From an uncultured Collinsella sp. (GTDB lineage Bacteria; Actinomycetota; Coriobacteriia; Coriobacteriales; Coriobacteriaceae): a stretch of 64,000 bases of DNA. The stretch lies in NCBI GenBank assembly GCA_959602645.1, contig CAUGTZ010000010.1:15229-79228 (forward strand). Reading direction: 5' to 3'. Every line of letters begins with the position of its first letter. Within the stretch, counting starts at the first letter, position 1. The notes below the pieces were generated by a model. That model did not search any database. It was not told the origin of the DNA and was given only the letters and a program-made list of their open reading frames with translations. Made by a program: the position numbers and the translations under genes. Below, piece after piece: positions 25,173-33,197 of the stretch.

Positions 25173-25989
25173 GGTCGATCACGTCCAGGCAGGCCTCGAT
25201 GGGAAGGCCGGCCGACTTGTCCTCTTGGTCGGCATTGCGCTCGATAAGCTCAGCCACCACACGCATGGCATCGGACGTCGCGCGCTGCAGACTCCAACCT
25301 GCCATAACGCGGCCGACGAGCACCGCCGAGAACGTGTCGCCCGTGCCCGGGAAATAGACCGGAATGAGCTCAAAGGGAATCGTGAAGTACTCCCCCACCA
25401 CATGGTCGTAACCGATAACCGCGTTCGTGCCATTGACCACGGCGCTTGTAATGACCACCGACTTAGCGCCCAGCTCGAGCATGGCGTCCACGAGCGCATG
25501 AGCCTCATCGGCCGTAATCTCTTCGGCAATAGGCGTATCGGTGAGCAGACAGGCCTCGGTGTAGTTGGGAACCGCGTAGTCGGCGCACTCGAGCAGGCTG
25601 CGCATGAGGCCGATCGTGGACTCGGGCACGCCAGCGTAGAGCTTGCCGTTGTCACCCATGATGGGGTCGACGAACACCTTGGTGCCCTTTTGCGCACGGC
25701 GGTGGCAAAAGCCCGAGATGATGCGCGTCTCTTCCTCGGTCACGATAAAGCCGGTCGAGATGGCGTCGAACTCAAAGCCGAGCTCCTCCCAGATAGCGAG
25801 GCTTTGACGCACGTACTCGGTGGTGTCGTGGATGTAGAACTTGGGGTAGTTGAGCGTGTCGGAAACGAGTGCCGTCGGCAGGTTATGGATGCGATAGCCC
25901 ATGTGCGACAGCACCGGCAGCATGGCCGAGAGCGCGACCTTGCCGTAGCCGCACATATCGTTGATCAGCAGCAGCTGAGTACTCTTCAT
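25165..25989 (-). CDS. pdxY: Pyridoxamine kinase / pyridoxal kinase-like
   Basis: Ribokinase-superfamily kinase that phosphorylates B6 vitamers (pyridoxamine or pyridoxal) for salvage to PLP. The N-terminal INDMCGYGKVALSAMLPVLSHMG and the anion-hole PGTGDTFSAVLVG motif near residue 228 are standard. The start MKSTQLLLINDM at 25989 is supported by GGGAGA upstream. Length 274 is normal. The symbol is given by family resemblance; pdxK-type naming would be equally acceptable. Confidence 0.88.
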   Translation of the reverse strand: MKSTQLLLINDMCGYGKVALSAMLPVLSHMGYRIHNLPTALVSDTLNYPKFYIHDTTEYVRQSLAIWEELGFEFDAISTGFIVTEEETRIISGFCHRRAQKGTKVFVDPIMGDNGKLYAGVPESTIGLMRSLLECADYAVPNYTEACLLTDTPIAEEITADEAHALVDAMLELGAKSVVITSAVVNGTNAVIGYDHVVGEYFTIPFELIPVYFPGTGDTFSAVLVGRVMAGWSLQRATSDAMRVVAELIERNADQEDKSAGLPIEACLDVIDHE

Positions 25990-26169
25990 GAGGGTCTCCC
26001 TTGTTTCGGGTGCGGCGCGGCAGCACCACAGTGCGACTAAGTGTAGCGCAGGGAGCACGGCGGGCGGGCGCTGGCGCCGTGGAGGTCGAATTGTTGCGGA
26101 AAGGTTTCGGAAATGGGAGACAAATCGCGGCGGTAGCGGCACAGTAGCTGCCATCTATTTACTACCATT
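25990..26169. other. Upstream region of pdxY, start of a 690-base gap
   Basis: GC-rich leader then AT-richer sequence. It should hold the pdxY promoter on the minus strand. No gene is seen. The rest of the gap (to 26,679) holds a long inverted repeat, a dispersed palindrome, the second structured element and the MarR promoter, listed separately. Confidence 0.4.
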
Positions 26170-26325
26170 CCAAAACTATGCCGGATTACTACGATAAACC
26201 ACCGGTCTCCAACCACAACGAATTGCACTCCAGCAAAACCGCAGGTAGACAGCTTGTGATTTTCCGAAAAACAATGCCGAGGTCTGAGATTTCGAATTCA
26301 TCGTAGTAATCCGGCATAGTTTTGG
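26170..26325. repeat. Long inverted repeat with 26-bp perfect arms
   Basis: Arms 26170-26195 and 26300-26325 are exact reverse complements (core ACTATGCCGGATTACTACGA). They enclose a 104-base interior with AT-rich composition and no reading frame. A perfect 26-bp repeat is far beyond chance. It could be a MITE-like element, a long RNA hairpin, or recombination-site remnants. Confidence 0.85.
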
Positions 26326-26360
26326 GCAAAGCAACTTCAGAAGGGTGTCACCGCAGCCCA

Positions 26361-26394
26361 GAATGATCCGTTTTCCTCCGTCCCCAAGGGATCA
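26361..26394. repeat. Dispersed palindromic repeat (GAATGATCC family), intergenic copy
   Basis: 34 bases that match the block inside the M20 peptidase gene (6677-6710) at 30 positions. TGATCC / GGATCA ends flank the TTTTCCTCCGTCCCC core. Confidence 0.75.
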
Positions 26395-26414
26395 CCCAAA
26401 TGCCAACCGAGGCA

Positions 26415-26580
26415 GCGCCGCAGATTGAGGACGGACAGCGAAAACGCTCCTAAGCGAGCAAGGTGGCGTGAAAGAGGAGGGCATAGGTCTTGCGGTCATG
26501 CCCGACGATTGAACGCCAGATTGCCGCTTAGGAGCGTTTGCAGCGTCGAGCGGTTACTGCGTTTGGCAAAACGCCGTAAC
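26415..26580 (+). ncRNA. Dispersed structured element, copy 2 (candidate structured RNA)
   Basis: Second copy of the element at 4,982. Helices: 26443-26456 with 26525-26538 (AACGCTCCTAAGCG); 26464-26469 with 26513-26518 (TGGCGT); hairpin 26479-26503 (GGGCAT, loop, ATGCCC); terminal hairpin 26553-26580 (GTTAC-T-GCGTTT, loop, AAACGC-C-GTAAC). Compared with copy 1, the first two helices show paired changes (C:G to T:A; A:T to G:C) and the internal hairpin is re-sequenced but kept; the terminal hairpin has one mismatch here. It lies immediately upstream of the MarR promoter and does not overlap any gene. Confidence 0.65.
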
Positions 26581-26595
26581 TATAAGTTTGGTACC

Positions 26596-26624
26596 TTGAC
26601 ATTCATTTCTCATGCTCCTAGATT
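26596..26624 (+). promoter_or_regulatory. Sigma-70-type promoter of the MarR-ABC operon
   Basis: TTGACA at 26596-26601, 17-base spacer, TAGATT at 26619-26624, about 55 bases before the MarR start codon. The -35 box is a perfect consensus match. Confidence 0.75.
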
Positions 26625-26625
26625 G

Positions 26626-26655
26626 GTTAGGCACAAAACAATTCCACTACCTAAC
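26626..26655. promoter_or_regulatory. Candidate MarR operator
   Basis: GTTAGG (26626-26631) and CCTAAC (26650-26655) form a 6-bp inverted repeat with an 18-base spacer just downstream of the -10 box. The location suits autorepression by the MarR protein; the short arms make this tentative. Confidence 0.4.
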
Positions 26656-26679
26656 TAAAGAAAGGAGCAACACTAATTC

Positions 26680-27186
26680 ATGTGCGATGAACCTCTTAAC
26701 CTTTGTTCGCACGAGCCCGGCGGCGACCCGTCACAGCCGGCGGATGTACCCGAAGCGGTTAGCTCAGAAGACAAGCTTGCCAAGCGCATCCTCAATGGCC
26801 TGGGCTTTTGCGGCCATTACATGCACTTTCATGGCGGAGGCGTATCCGGCAAGGCGCCCATCATTTGCCTGCTGGCCAAGCAGCCCGGCGGTGAGATGTC
26901 GCAGCAGGAACTCGGCATGCACTTTGACCTCAAGCCGGGGTCGCTTTCCGAGATCCTGTCCAAGCTCGAGGTCAACGGCCTCATCGAGCGCAGCCGTAAC
27001 CCCAAGGATCGCCGGCAACTCACCATTCGCCTGACCGAAACCGGCCGGGAAAACGCCCGCATCGACCAGGCGGCCCGTATTCGCTTTAGGGAACAGGCCT
27101 TTAGCGCCCTTACGCACGACGAGCGCGAACAGCTTGCCGAGATGCTCGAGAAAATCCGTGTAACTTGGGAGGAATTGGATGATTAA
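26680..27186 (+). CDS. MarR family transcriptional regulator
   Basis: Winged-helix repressor, 168 residues. It has an unusual N-terminal tail of about 35 residues, then KRILNGLGFCGHYMHFHGGG. The wHTH runs about 65-130 with MSQQELGMHFDLKPGSLSEILSKLEVNGLIERSRNPKDRRQLTIRLTETG, including the DRR wing. It overlaps the first ABC exporter gene by 8 bases, so the three genes form one operon. It is expected to repress the exporter operon until a drug or metabolite binds. Confidence 0.92.
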   Translation: MCDEPLNLCSHEPGGDPSQPADVPEAVSSEDKLAKRILNGLGFCGHYMHFHGGGVSGKAPIICLLAKQPGGEMSQQELGMHFDLKPGSLSEILSKLEVNGLIERSRNPKDRRQLTIRLTETGRENARIDQAARIRFREQAFSALTHDEREQLAEMLEKIRVTWEELDD

Positions 27187-29023
27187 AACCCTCATGGGCA
27201 GCATCCGCGACTATACGAAGGTCACGATCGCCACGCCGCTGCTGGTGCTTGGCGAGGTGCTCTGCGAGATGCTGATTCCATTTATCACCGCCAACCTGAT
27301 CGACGCTATCAAAGACGGCGCCACCGTAGCCGAGATGCTTCCCACCGCAGGCTTTTTGGTGCTCATCGCGCTGACGTCGCTTGCTTTTGGCGCCGCGGCC
27401 GGCGTCACCTGCAGCCATGCGAGCTGCGGCTTTGCCAAGAACCTGCGTCACGACCTGTTCTACAAGATCCAGACGTTCAGCTTTGCCAACATCGATGAGT
27501 TCTCGAGCTCCTCGCTCGTCACGCGCCTGACCACCGATATCAACAACGTGCAGCAGGCCTTTATGATGATCATCCGTATCGCCGTGCGCGCGCCGCTGGT
27601 ATTGATCTTCGCCTTTACCATGGCGTTTATCATGGGCGGCAGCGTCGCCATGGTCTACCTGGTCATCATTCCGCTGCTGGGCTTTGGACTGTTCTTTATC
27701 ATCTTTAAGGTGCGCCCCATCTTCTCGCGCGTGTTCCACAAGTACGATGCCCTTAACGAGTCCGTCGAGGAAAACGTCACCGGCATGCGCGTGGTCAAGA
27801 GCTATGTGCGCGAAGACTTTGAGAAGGAGAAGTTCGCGACCGCCGCGCGCGACGTCCAGATGGACTTCACCCGCGCCGAGAAGCTGCTCGCCTTTAACAA
27901 CCCCATGATGAACATCTGCGTCAACGGCGCGTTTGTCGTCATCATCTACCTGGGCTCCAAGCTCATCATCACGAGCCAGGGCACGCTGTTCGACGTGGGC
28001 CAGCTCTCCTCGACCTTTACCTATGGTTTCCAGATTCTCATGAGCCTGATGCAGCTGTCGATGATCTTTGTCATGGTGACCATGGCCGACGAATCGGCAC
28101 ACCGCATTGCCGAGGTGCTGGCCGCCGAACCCACGATCGCCGATCCCGCCGAGCCCGTGCTCGAGGTTGCCGACGGTTCCATCGACTTTGACCACGTGAG
28201 TTTTAAGTATTCCAAGCATGCGAAGCGCCAGGCGCTCGACGATATCGACCTGCACATTACGAGCGGCGAGACCATCGGCATCATCGGCGGCACCGGCTCG
28301 GCCAAGTCCACGCTCGTTAACCTCATCGCCCGCCTGTACGACACCACCGAAGGCGCTGTGCGCGTGGGCGGCGTGGACGTGCGCGACTACGACCTGGACG
28401 CGCTGCGTCACCAGGTCGCCATGGTGCTGCAGAAAAACGTGCTGTTTAGCGGCACCATCGCCGAGAACCTGCGTTGGGGCGACCCGAACGCCACCGACGA
28501 GGAAGTCCGCGAGGCAGCGCATCTGGCCTGCGCCGACGAGTTTGTCGACGGTTTCCCCAAGGGCTACGACACCTGGATCGAACAGGGCGGCTCCAATGTT
28601 TCGGGCGGTCAGAAGCAGCGCCTGTGCATTGCACGCGCCCTGCTGCGTCGCCCCAAGATCTTGATCCTGGACGACTCCACCAGCGCCGTCGACACCAAGA
28701 CCGACGCAAAAATTCGCGCAGGTCTGGCAAGCTATCTGCCCAACACGACCAAGATCATCATCGCCCAGCGCATCAGCTCCGTGCAGGACGCAGACCGCAT
28801 CATCGTCATGGAGGGCGGCCGCATCGCACAGATCGGCAACCACGAAGAGCTGCTCAAGACGAGCGAGATCTACCGAGAGACCTTTACCTCGCAAAACAAG
28901 ATGTCTGCCGAAGGTACGCAAGACGCCGACGACGTCTCTGGCGACGCGAACACGGCGGCAGACAACACCGACATGACCGCAACGCAAGCTCAGACCCAGG
29001 AAGGAGGCGAGGCACATGAGTAA
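27179..29023 (+). CDS. Heterodimeric ABC exporter, subunit A (degenerate ATPase site)
   Basis: Fused membrane and ATPase half-transporter, 614 residues. The six-helix type-IV domain covers about 1-320. The ATPase has Walker A GGTGSAKST, signature NVSGGQKQR and Walker B ILILDDSTSAVD, where an Asp replaces the usual catalytic Glu. That is the known pattern of the degenerate-site subunit in heterodimers such as BmrCD and TM287/288. A Thr, Asp and Ala-rich tail of about 40 residues follows. The stop overlaps the start of subunit B by 8 bases. Likely drug or lipid export. Confidence 0.93.
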   Translation: MIKTLMGSIRDYTKVTIATPLLVLGEVLCEMLIPFITANLIDAIKDGATVAEMLPTAGFLVLIALTSLAFGAAAGVTCSHASCGFAKNLRHDLFYKIQTFSFANIDEFSSSSLVTRLTTDINNVQQAFMMIIRIAVRAPLVLIFAFTMAFIMGGSVAMVYLVIIPLLGFGLFFIIFKVRPIFSRVFHKYDALNESVEENVTGMRVVKSYVREDFEKEKFATAARDVQMDFTRAEKLLAFNNPMMNICVNGAFVVIIYLGSKLIITSQGTLFDVGQLSSTFTYGFQILMSLMQLSMIFVMVTMADESAHRIAEVLAAEPTIADPAEPVLEVADGSIDFDHVSFKYSKHAKRQALDDIDLHITSGETIGIIGGTGSAKSTLVNLIARLYDTTEGAVRVGGVDVRDYDLDALRHQVAMVLQKNVLFSGTIAENLRWGDPNATDEEVREAAHLACADEFVDGFPKGYDTWIEQGGSNVSGGQKQRLCIARALLRRPKILILDDSTSAVDTKTDAKIRAGLASYLPNTTKIIIAQRISSVQDADRIIVMEGGRIAQIGNHEELLKTSEIYRETFTSQNKMSAEGTQDADDVSGDANTAADNTDMTATQAQTQEGGEAHE

Positions 29024-30935
29024 GGCAACGACCGCCGAGCGCGCGCTCAACCGTAAGGGCGGCACCATGTCGCGCCTCATCAAGACGCTCTTTGGCTTCT
29101 ATCCCGTGCTTTTGCCCCTTGTCGTCGCCGGCGTGGTGCTCTGCGCCATCATCAACTCCATCGGCGCGACCTTCCTGCAGAGCGCCCTGCAGATTATTAG
29201 CGAATCGTGGCAGTCGGGCGATTGGGAAGCCGCACAGCCCAAGATTCTGCAGCTCGTGACCACCCTCGCCTGCATCTACGGCGTCGGTGTCCTGTCCTCG
29301 CTCTTCTGGAACCGCGCCATGGCTATCGTCACGCAGGGCTCGCTCGAGAAGCTGCGCGAGATGATGTTCAACCGCATGCAGGACCTGCCGATCCGCTACT
29401 TCGACACGCACCAGCGCGGCGATATCATGAGCCACTACACCAACGACATCGATACGCTGCGCCAGATGATCAGCCAGTCGCTGCCCAACCTGCTCATGAC
29501 GATCATCATCATCGTCACGGTGTTCTTTATCATGCTGTACTACAGCGTGTGGATGTGCCTGGTCATCATCGCCGGCGTCGCCTTTATGACCTTTATGACC
29601 AAGCTGCTCGGCTCCAACTCCGCGCGTTTCTTCATTGCGCAGCAGACCGAACTCGGCGTGGTCGAGGGCCATATCGAGGAGGTTATGAACGGCCAGAAGG
29701 TCGTCAAGGCGTTCTGCCACGAGTCTGCTGCCGAGGCCGATTTTGACGAGCGCAACGAAAAGCTCTTCGAAGTCTCCCAGAAGGCCAACATGTACGCCAA
29801 CATCCTCATGCCCATCCTTATGAACCTGGGCAACCTGCTCTACGTGCTGGTGGCCCTTGCCGGCGGCATTTTCCTGGCGCTGGGCGTGCCCAACCTGAGC
29901 ATCTCGGGCATGGCGCTGTCGATCGCCGTCGTGGTGCCGTTCCTCAACATGACCAAGCAGTTCTGCGGACAGATCGGCCAGATCTCGCAGCAGATCAACG
30001 CCGTGGTCATGGGCCTCGCCGGCGCCGACCGCATCTTTGAGCTCATCGACGAGAAGCCCGAGGCCGACGAAGGCTACGTGACGCTCGTCAACGCACAGGT
30101 GAACCCCGAGACTTGGGAGTTCGAGGAGGCTGACCACCACACCGGCATGTGGGCGTGGAAACATCCGCACCGCGCAACCGGCGAGATCGAGTACGTGCCG
30201 CTGCGCGGTGACCTGGTCATGGACAACGTGGACTTTGGCTACACGCCCGACCACGAGGTCCTGCACGGCGTGTCCGTGTTTGCCAAGCCGGGCCAGAAGG
30301 TCGCGTTTGTCGGCGCCACCGGTGCCGGTAAGACGACCATCACCAACCTCATCAACCGCTTCTATGACATCGCCGACGGCAAGATTCGCTACGACGGCAT
30401 CAACGTCAACAAGATCCGCAAGGCCGACCTGCGCCGAAGCCTGGGCGTCGTGCTGCAGGACGTGAACCTGTTCACCGGCACCGTGATGGATAACATCCGC
30501 TACGGCAACCTGGATGCGACCGACGAGGAGTGCATCGCGGCGGCCAAGCTCGCGGGCGCGGACGACTTTATCACCCGCCTGCCCGACGGCTATGACACCA
30601 TGCTCACCGGCAACGGCGCCCAGCTGTCGCAGGGTCAGCGCCAGCTGATTTCGATCGCCCGCGCTGCCGTCGCCGATCCGCCGGCAATGATTCTGGACGA
30701 GGCCACGAGCTCCATCGACACTCGCACCGAGGCTATCGTGCAGGCGGGCATGGACAAGCTCATGGAGGGCCGCACGACGTTTGTCATCGCGCACCGCCTG
30801 TCCACCGTGCGCAACTCCGACGCGATCATCTGTCTGGACCACGGCCGCATCATCGAGCGCGGCAACCACGACGAGCTGATCGCCAAGCGCGGGTATTACT
30901 ACCAGCTGTACACGGGAGCGTTTGAGCTGGAGTAG
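29016..30935 (+). CDS. Heterodimeric ABC exporter, subunit B (canonical ATPase site)
   Basis: Partner half-transporter, 639 residues, with a six-helix membrane domain (about 20-330) and an ATPase with Walker A GATGAGKTT, signature LSQGQRQL and Walker B MILDEATSSID including the catalytic Glu. An inserted loop of about 40 residues (around 345-385, ending near HPHRATGEIEY) lies between the membrane domain and the ATPase. Together with subunit A and the MarR gene it forms a regulated efflux system. A long hairpin and a terminator follow it. Confidence 0.93.
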   Translation: MSKATTAERALNRKGGTMSRLIKTLFGFYPVLLPLVVAGVVLCAIINSIGATFLQSALQIISESWQSGDWEAAQPKILQLVTTLACIYGVGVLSSLFWNRAMAIVTQGSLEKLREMMFNRMQDLPIRYFDTHQRGDIMSHYTNDIDTLRQMISQSLPNLLMTIIIIVTVFFIMLYYSVWMCLVIIAGVAFMTFMTKLLGSNSARFFIAQQTELGVVEGHIEEVMNGQKVVKAFCHESAAEADFDERNEKLFEVSQKANMYANILMPILMNLGNLLYVLVALAGGIFLALGVPNLSISGMALSIAVVVPFLNMTKQFCGQIGQISQQINAVVMGLAGADRIFELIDEKPEADEGYVTLVNAQVNPETWEFEEADHHTGMWAWKHPHRATGEIEYVPLRGDLVMDNVDFGYTPDHEVLHGVSVFAKPGQKVAFVGATGAGKTTITNLINRFYDIADGKIRYDGINVNKIRKADLRRSLGVVLQDVNLFTGTVMDNIRYGNLDATDEECIAAAKLAGADDFITRLPDGYDTMLTGNGAQLSQGQRQLISIARAAVADPPAMILDEATSSIDTRTEAIVQAGMDKLMEGRTTFVIAHRLSTVRNSDAIICLDHGRIIERGNHDELIAKRGYYYQLYTGAFELE

Positions 30936-30949
30936 GAACGGTTACTGAC

Positions 30950-31055
30950 GGAGGGTGCCCCGGGGCGTCGGGGTAATTCCTCCGTGCTCAAACATTCTCG
31001 CTTCGCTGCGAAACTGCGCGCGGAGGAAATACCCCGCCGCCCCGGGGCACCCTCC
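30950..31055. repeat. Long GC-rich stem-loop with 35-bp arms
   Basis: Arms 30950-30984 and 31021-31055 pair at 33 of 35 positions (GGAGGGTGCCCCGGGGCG...). The 36-base interior holds CTCGCTTCGCTGCG. It lies 14 bases after the exporter stop. A separate true terminator follows at 31099, so the long hairpin is not needed for termination. The interior shares the GCGAAGCG core with the hairpin at 38,679. Confidence 0.8.
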
Positions 31056-31098
31056 TGCGCGCAATCAGCCCGTTGTTTAAAACGGAATAAAGGTTAGT

Positions 31099-31132
31099 GA
31101 GGCCCTGGCCGTTTGGCCAGGGCCTCGTTTTG
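31099..31132. terminator. Bidirectional terminator between exporter and LysR genes
   Basis: GAGGCCCTGGCC, loop GTTT, GGCCAGGGCCTC, then GTTTTG. A perfect 12-bp stem between convergent genes. Confidence 0.85.
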
Positions 31133-31138
31133 TGTAAG

Positions 31139-32017
31139 CTACTTGAGGAGTTGGGCCATGGCGTTGACGAATTTTTGTACTTGGAGGGTGGGCTCGAGCG
31201 GGTAGTGCAAGAAGACCGGCACCTCGCGGCCACATAGGAACGGCACGCCTACAAAAGCCGGGTGCACGCCCGACCACGCCCCGCAAGTGAGCACCGCGTC
31301 GCCCTTTTCCTCCGCCTCGTTAAAGAGCGCAAAGTCAAAACTGTCCACGTCGATCACGTCCACGCCGCCATCGGCCAAAAGATCGATGCGCAGGCTGTCC
31401 ATGGCGTCGTTGCCGTGGCGCAGTACGCGCAGACGCATACCCTCCAAGTCGGCAACCGTAATGCGATTCTTGCGCGCCAGCGGGCTCGTGCGCGGCAGAT
31501 CGATATAAAACGGCACGTTGACAATGCGGAGCTTTTGGCAGGCATCACCCCAACGTGGGGTTGAAAAACTCGATTGCACCACATCGACCTCGCGGCCCAA
31601 GCTGCGCATGACGGTCTCGCGCTCGTCGTAAAGGTCCCCCACCGGCACAATCTCAAAACGCAAGCGCGGCTCCATGTCGTGCACCTGCGGCCACAGCGCG
31701 AGCGTGTGGCGCCCCGGGCACATCATCGATACGCCCAGGCGCACCGCACCGCCATCGCCCGCCGCTCGCCGGGCGCGGCGCAACGCGTCCTCGGACTGGC
31801 GCATGATCGAGCGCGCATCGTCTACCAGCAGCGCGCCCGCCGGCGTCACTTTGACGCCCGAGTGCGAGCGTTCGAACAGCGTGATGCCGAACTCGGCCTC
31901 GAAGCCCGACACCTGCTTGACGAGCGCCGGAGTCGACACGCGCAATTTTGCCGCCGCACGCGAAAAGCTTCCCAGCTCCGCGGCGGCCGATATGGCCTCA
32001 AGTCGTCGATCGTACAC
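31139..32017 (-). CDS. LysR family transcriptional regulator
   Basis: 292 residues. The N-terminal wHTH (about 1-60) reads RRLEAISAAAELGSFSRAAAKLRVSTPALVKQVSGFEAEFGITLFERSHSGVKVTPAG. A periplasmic-binding-like effector domain follows. It is transcribed divergently from the SDR-MFS-Gfo/Idh operon, the classical LysR layout, and is expected to activate that operon on binding its inducer. A palindrome of the LysR type lies in the shared promoter region (32115-32129). Confidence 0.92.
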   Translation of the reverse strand: MYDRRLEAISAAAELGSFSRAAAKLRVSTPALVKQVSGFEAEFGITLFERSHSGVKVTPAGALLVDDARSIMRQSEDALRRARRAAGDGGAVRLGVSMMCPGRHTLALWPQVHDMEPRLRFEIVPVGDLYDERETVMRSLGREVDVVQSSFSTPRWGDACQKLRIVNVPFYIDLPRTSPLARKNRITVADLEGMRLRVLRHGNDAMDSLRIDLLADGGVDVIDVDSFDFALFNEAEEKGDAVLTCGAWSGVHPAFVGVPFLCGREVPVFLHYPLEPTLQVQKFVNAMAQLLK

Positions 32018-32114
32018 GTCAATCTCCTGTTTCCAGACGTATGCCCGCGCGCTACCAAAGGGGGTTGTTTTGGCAGGTCACACACTCAATAAGGGCCAGT
32101 CATCTTGCAAACTA

Positions 32115-32129
32115 TAAACCATAGGTTTA
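32115..32129. promoter_or_regulatory. LysR-type binding site
   Basis: TAAACC-ATA-GGTTTA, a perfect 15-base palindrome about 100 bases upstream of the LysR start and 120 upstream of the SDR start. The size and T-N11-A form fit LysR-type regulator boxes. Confidence 0.6.
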
Positions 32130-32196
32130 CGCCATTCTAACAAATATGCAATTTACCTGCGCAAATGCAAAGCATACGATAACCAGCGAAAACCAC

Positions 32197-32223
32197 GTGG
32201 GTCGATTAATGGGAGCGACCCAC
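32197..32223 (+). promoter_or_regulatory. 5' UTR hairpin before the SDR gene
   Basis: GTGGGTCG (32197-32204) and CGACCCAC (32216-32223) form a perfect 8-bp stem that ends about 26 bases before the SDR start codon and just upstream of the ribosome-binding region. It may influence translation; no T-run follows. Confidence 0.45.
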
Positions 32224-32249
32224 CGGGAGGCACAAGAAGGGAAGTTCCT

Positions 32250-33131
32250 ATGAGCAATTGGCTTAAGCTCGAGGGCGATGTCTGCGCCGTGACCGGCGCA
32301 CTCGGCGGCATGGGCGTCGAGATTTGCCGCGAGTTCGCCCGCAACGGCGCCAACGTCGTCATGCTCGACCTGGACGAGGAGAAGGTCAAGGCCGCTGCCG
32401 CCGACCTTGCTGCCGAGTTTGGCATCCACGCCGAGGGTTACAAGATGAACGCCACCGACGAGGCCGAGGTTCAGGCCGCCGTCGACGCCACCATCGCCAA
32501 CTTCGGCCGCGTCGACGTTCTCGTCAACACCGCCGGCATCCTGCGCTTCGCCGCTATGGAGGACCTGCCGCTGAGCGACTGGGAGCAGGTACTCAACGTC
32601 AACCTCACCGGCTACTTCATCACCTCGCAGCGCTTTGGTCGCGAGATGATCAAGGCCGGCCAGGGTCGCCTGGTGCACATCTCGACCGTCGCCAGCCACT
32701 CCCCCGAGACGTTCTCGGGCGTGTACAGCTCCACCAAGGCGGGCGTCAACATGATGTCCAAGATGCTGGCCGCCGAGTGGGGCCCCTACGGCGTCCGCTC
32801 CAACTGCGTCGAGCCCTGCTTTGTCAAGACCCCCATGTCGGCGAGCTTTTACGCCGACCCCGAGGTCGAGAAGAGCCGCAGCCGCCTTATCGCCACGCGC
32901 CGCATCGGCGAGGTCAGCGATATCGCCAACGCCGTCATGTTCCTGGCGTCCAAGCGCTCGGACTTTACCACCGGCGACGCCATCAAGGTCGACGGCGGCT
33001 TCTCCAATATGATGGGCGACCTCACCGCCAAGCCCGGCGGCCGTCGCGCATACGCCGACAACTACCTCAAGAACAAGGGTGTCGAGCTTTGGTCCGACGA
33101 GTCCGGCGTCGCAAAGCCGACTGACCAGTAA
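32250..33131 (+). CDS. SDR family NAD(P)-dependent oxidoreductase
   Basis: Short-chain dehydrogenase, 293 residues. Cofactor motif TGALGGMG is near 15-22, NTAG near 93-96, the catalytic Ser lies in HISTVASHS and the catalytic Tyr and Lys in YSSTKAG. The acidic residue after the second beta strand (MLDLDEEK) suggests NAD preference. A C-terminal extension of about 30 residues is atypical. It is the first gene of a three-gene operon with an MFS carrier and a Gfo/Idh oxidoreductase, suggesting oxidation of an imported polyol, sugar acid or related substrate. The substrate is not deducible. Confidence 0.9.
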   Translation: MSNWLKLEGDVCAVTGALGGMGVEICREFARNGANVVMLDLDEEKVKAAAADLAAEFGIHAEGYKMNATDEAEVQAAVDATIANFGRVDVLVNTAGILRFAAMEDLPLSDWEQVLNVNLTGYFITSQRFGREMIKAGQGRLVHISTVASHSPETFSGVYSSTKAGVNMMSKMLAAEWGPYGVRSNCVEPCFVKTPMSASFYADPEVEKSRSRLIATRRIGEVSDIANAVMFLASKRSDFTTGDAIKVDGGFSNMMGDLTAKPGGRRAYADNYLKNKGVELWSDESGVAKPTDQ

Positions 33132-33197
33132 ACCAACCTGACAGGGAGGCACCGCGGACACGCCCGCCCCTCCCCCGCATCGATTAGAAAGAGTCCC

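Noticed and set aside
28884..30869. Long minus-strand frame opposite ABC exporter subunit B
   Set aside because: Shadow of the strongly conserved ABC gene; no domain is recognisable in the minus product.
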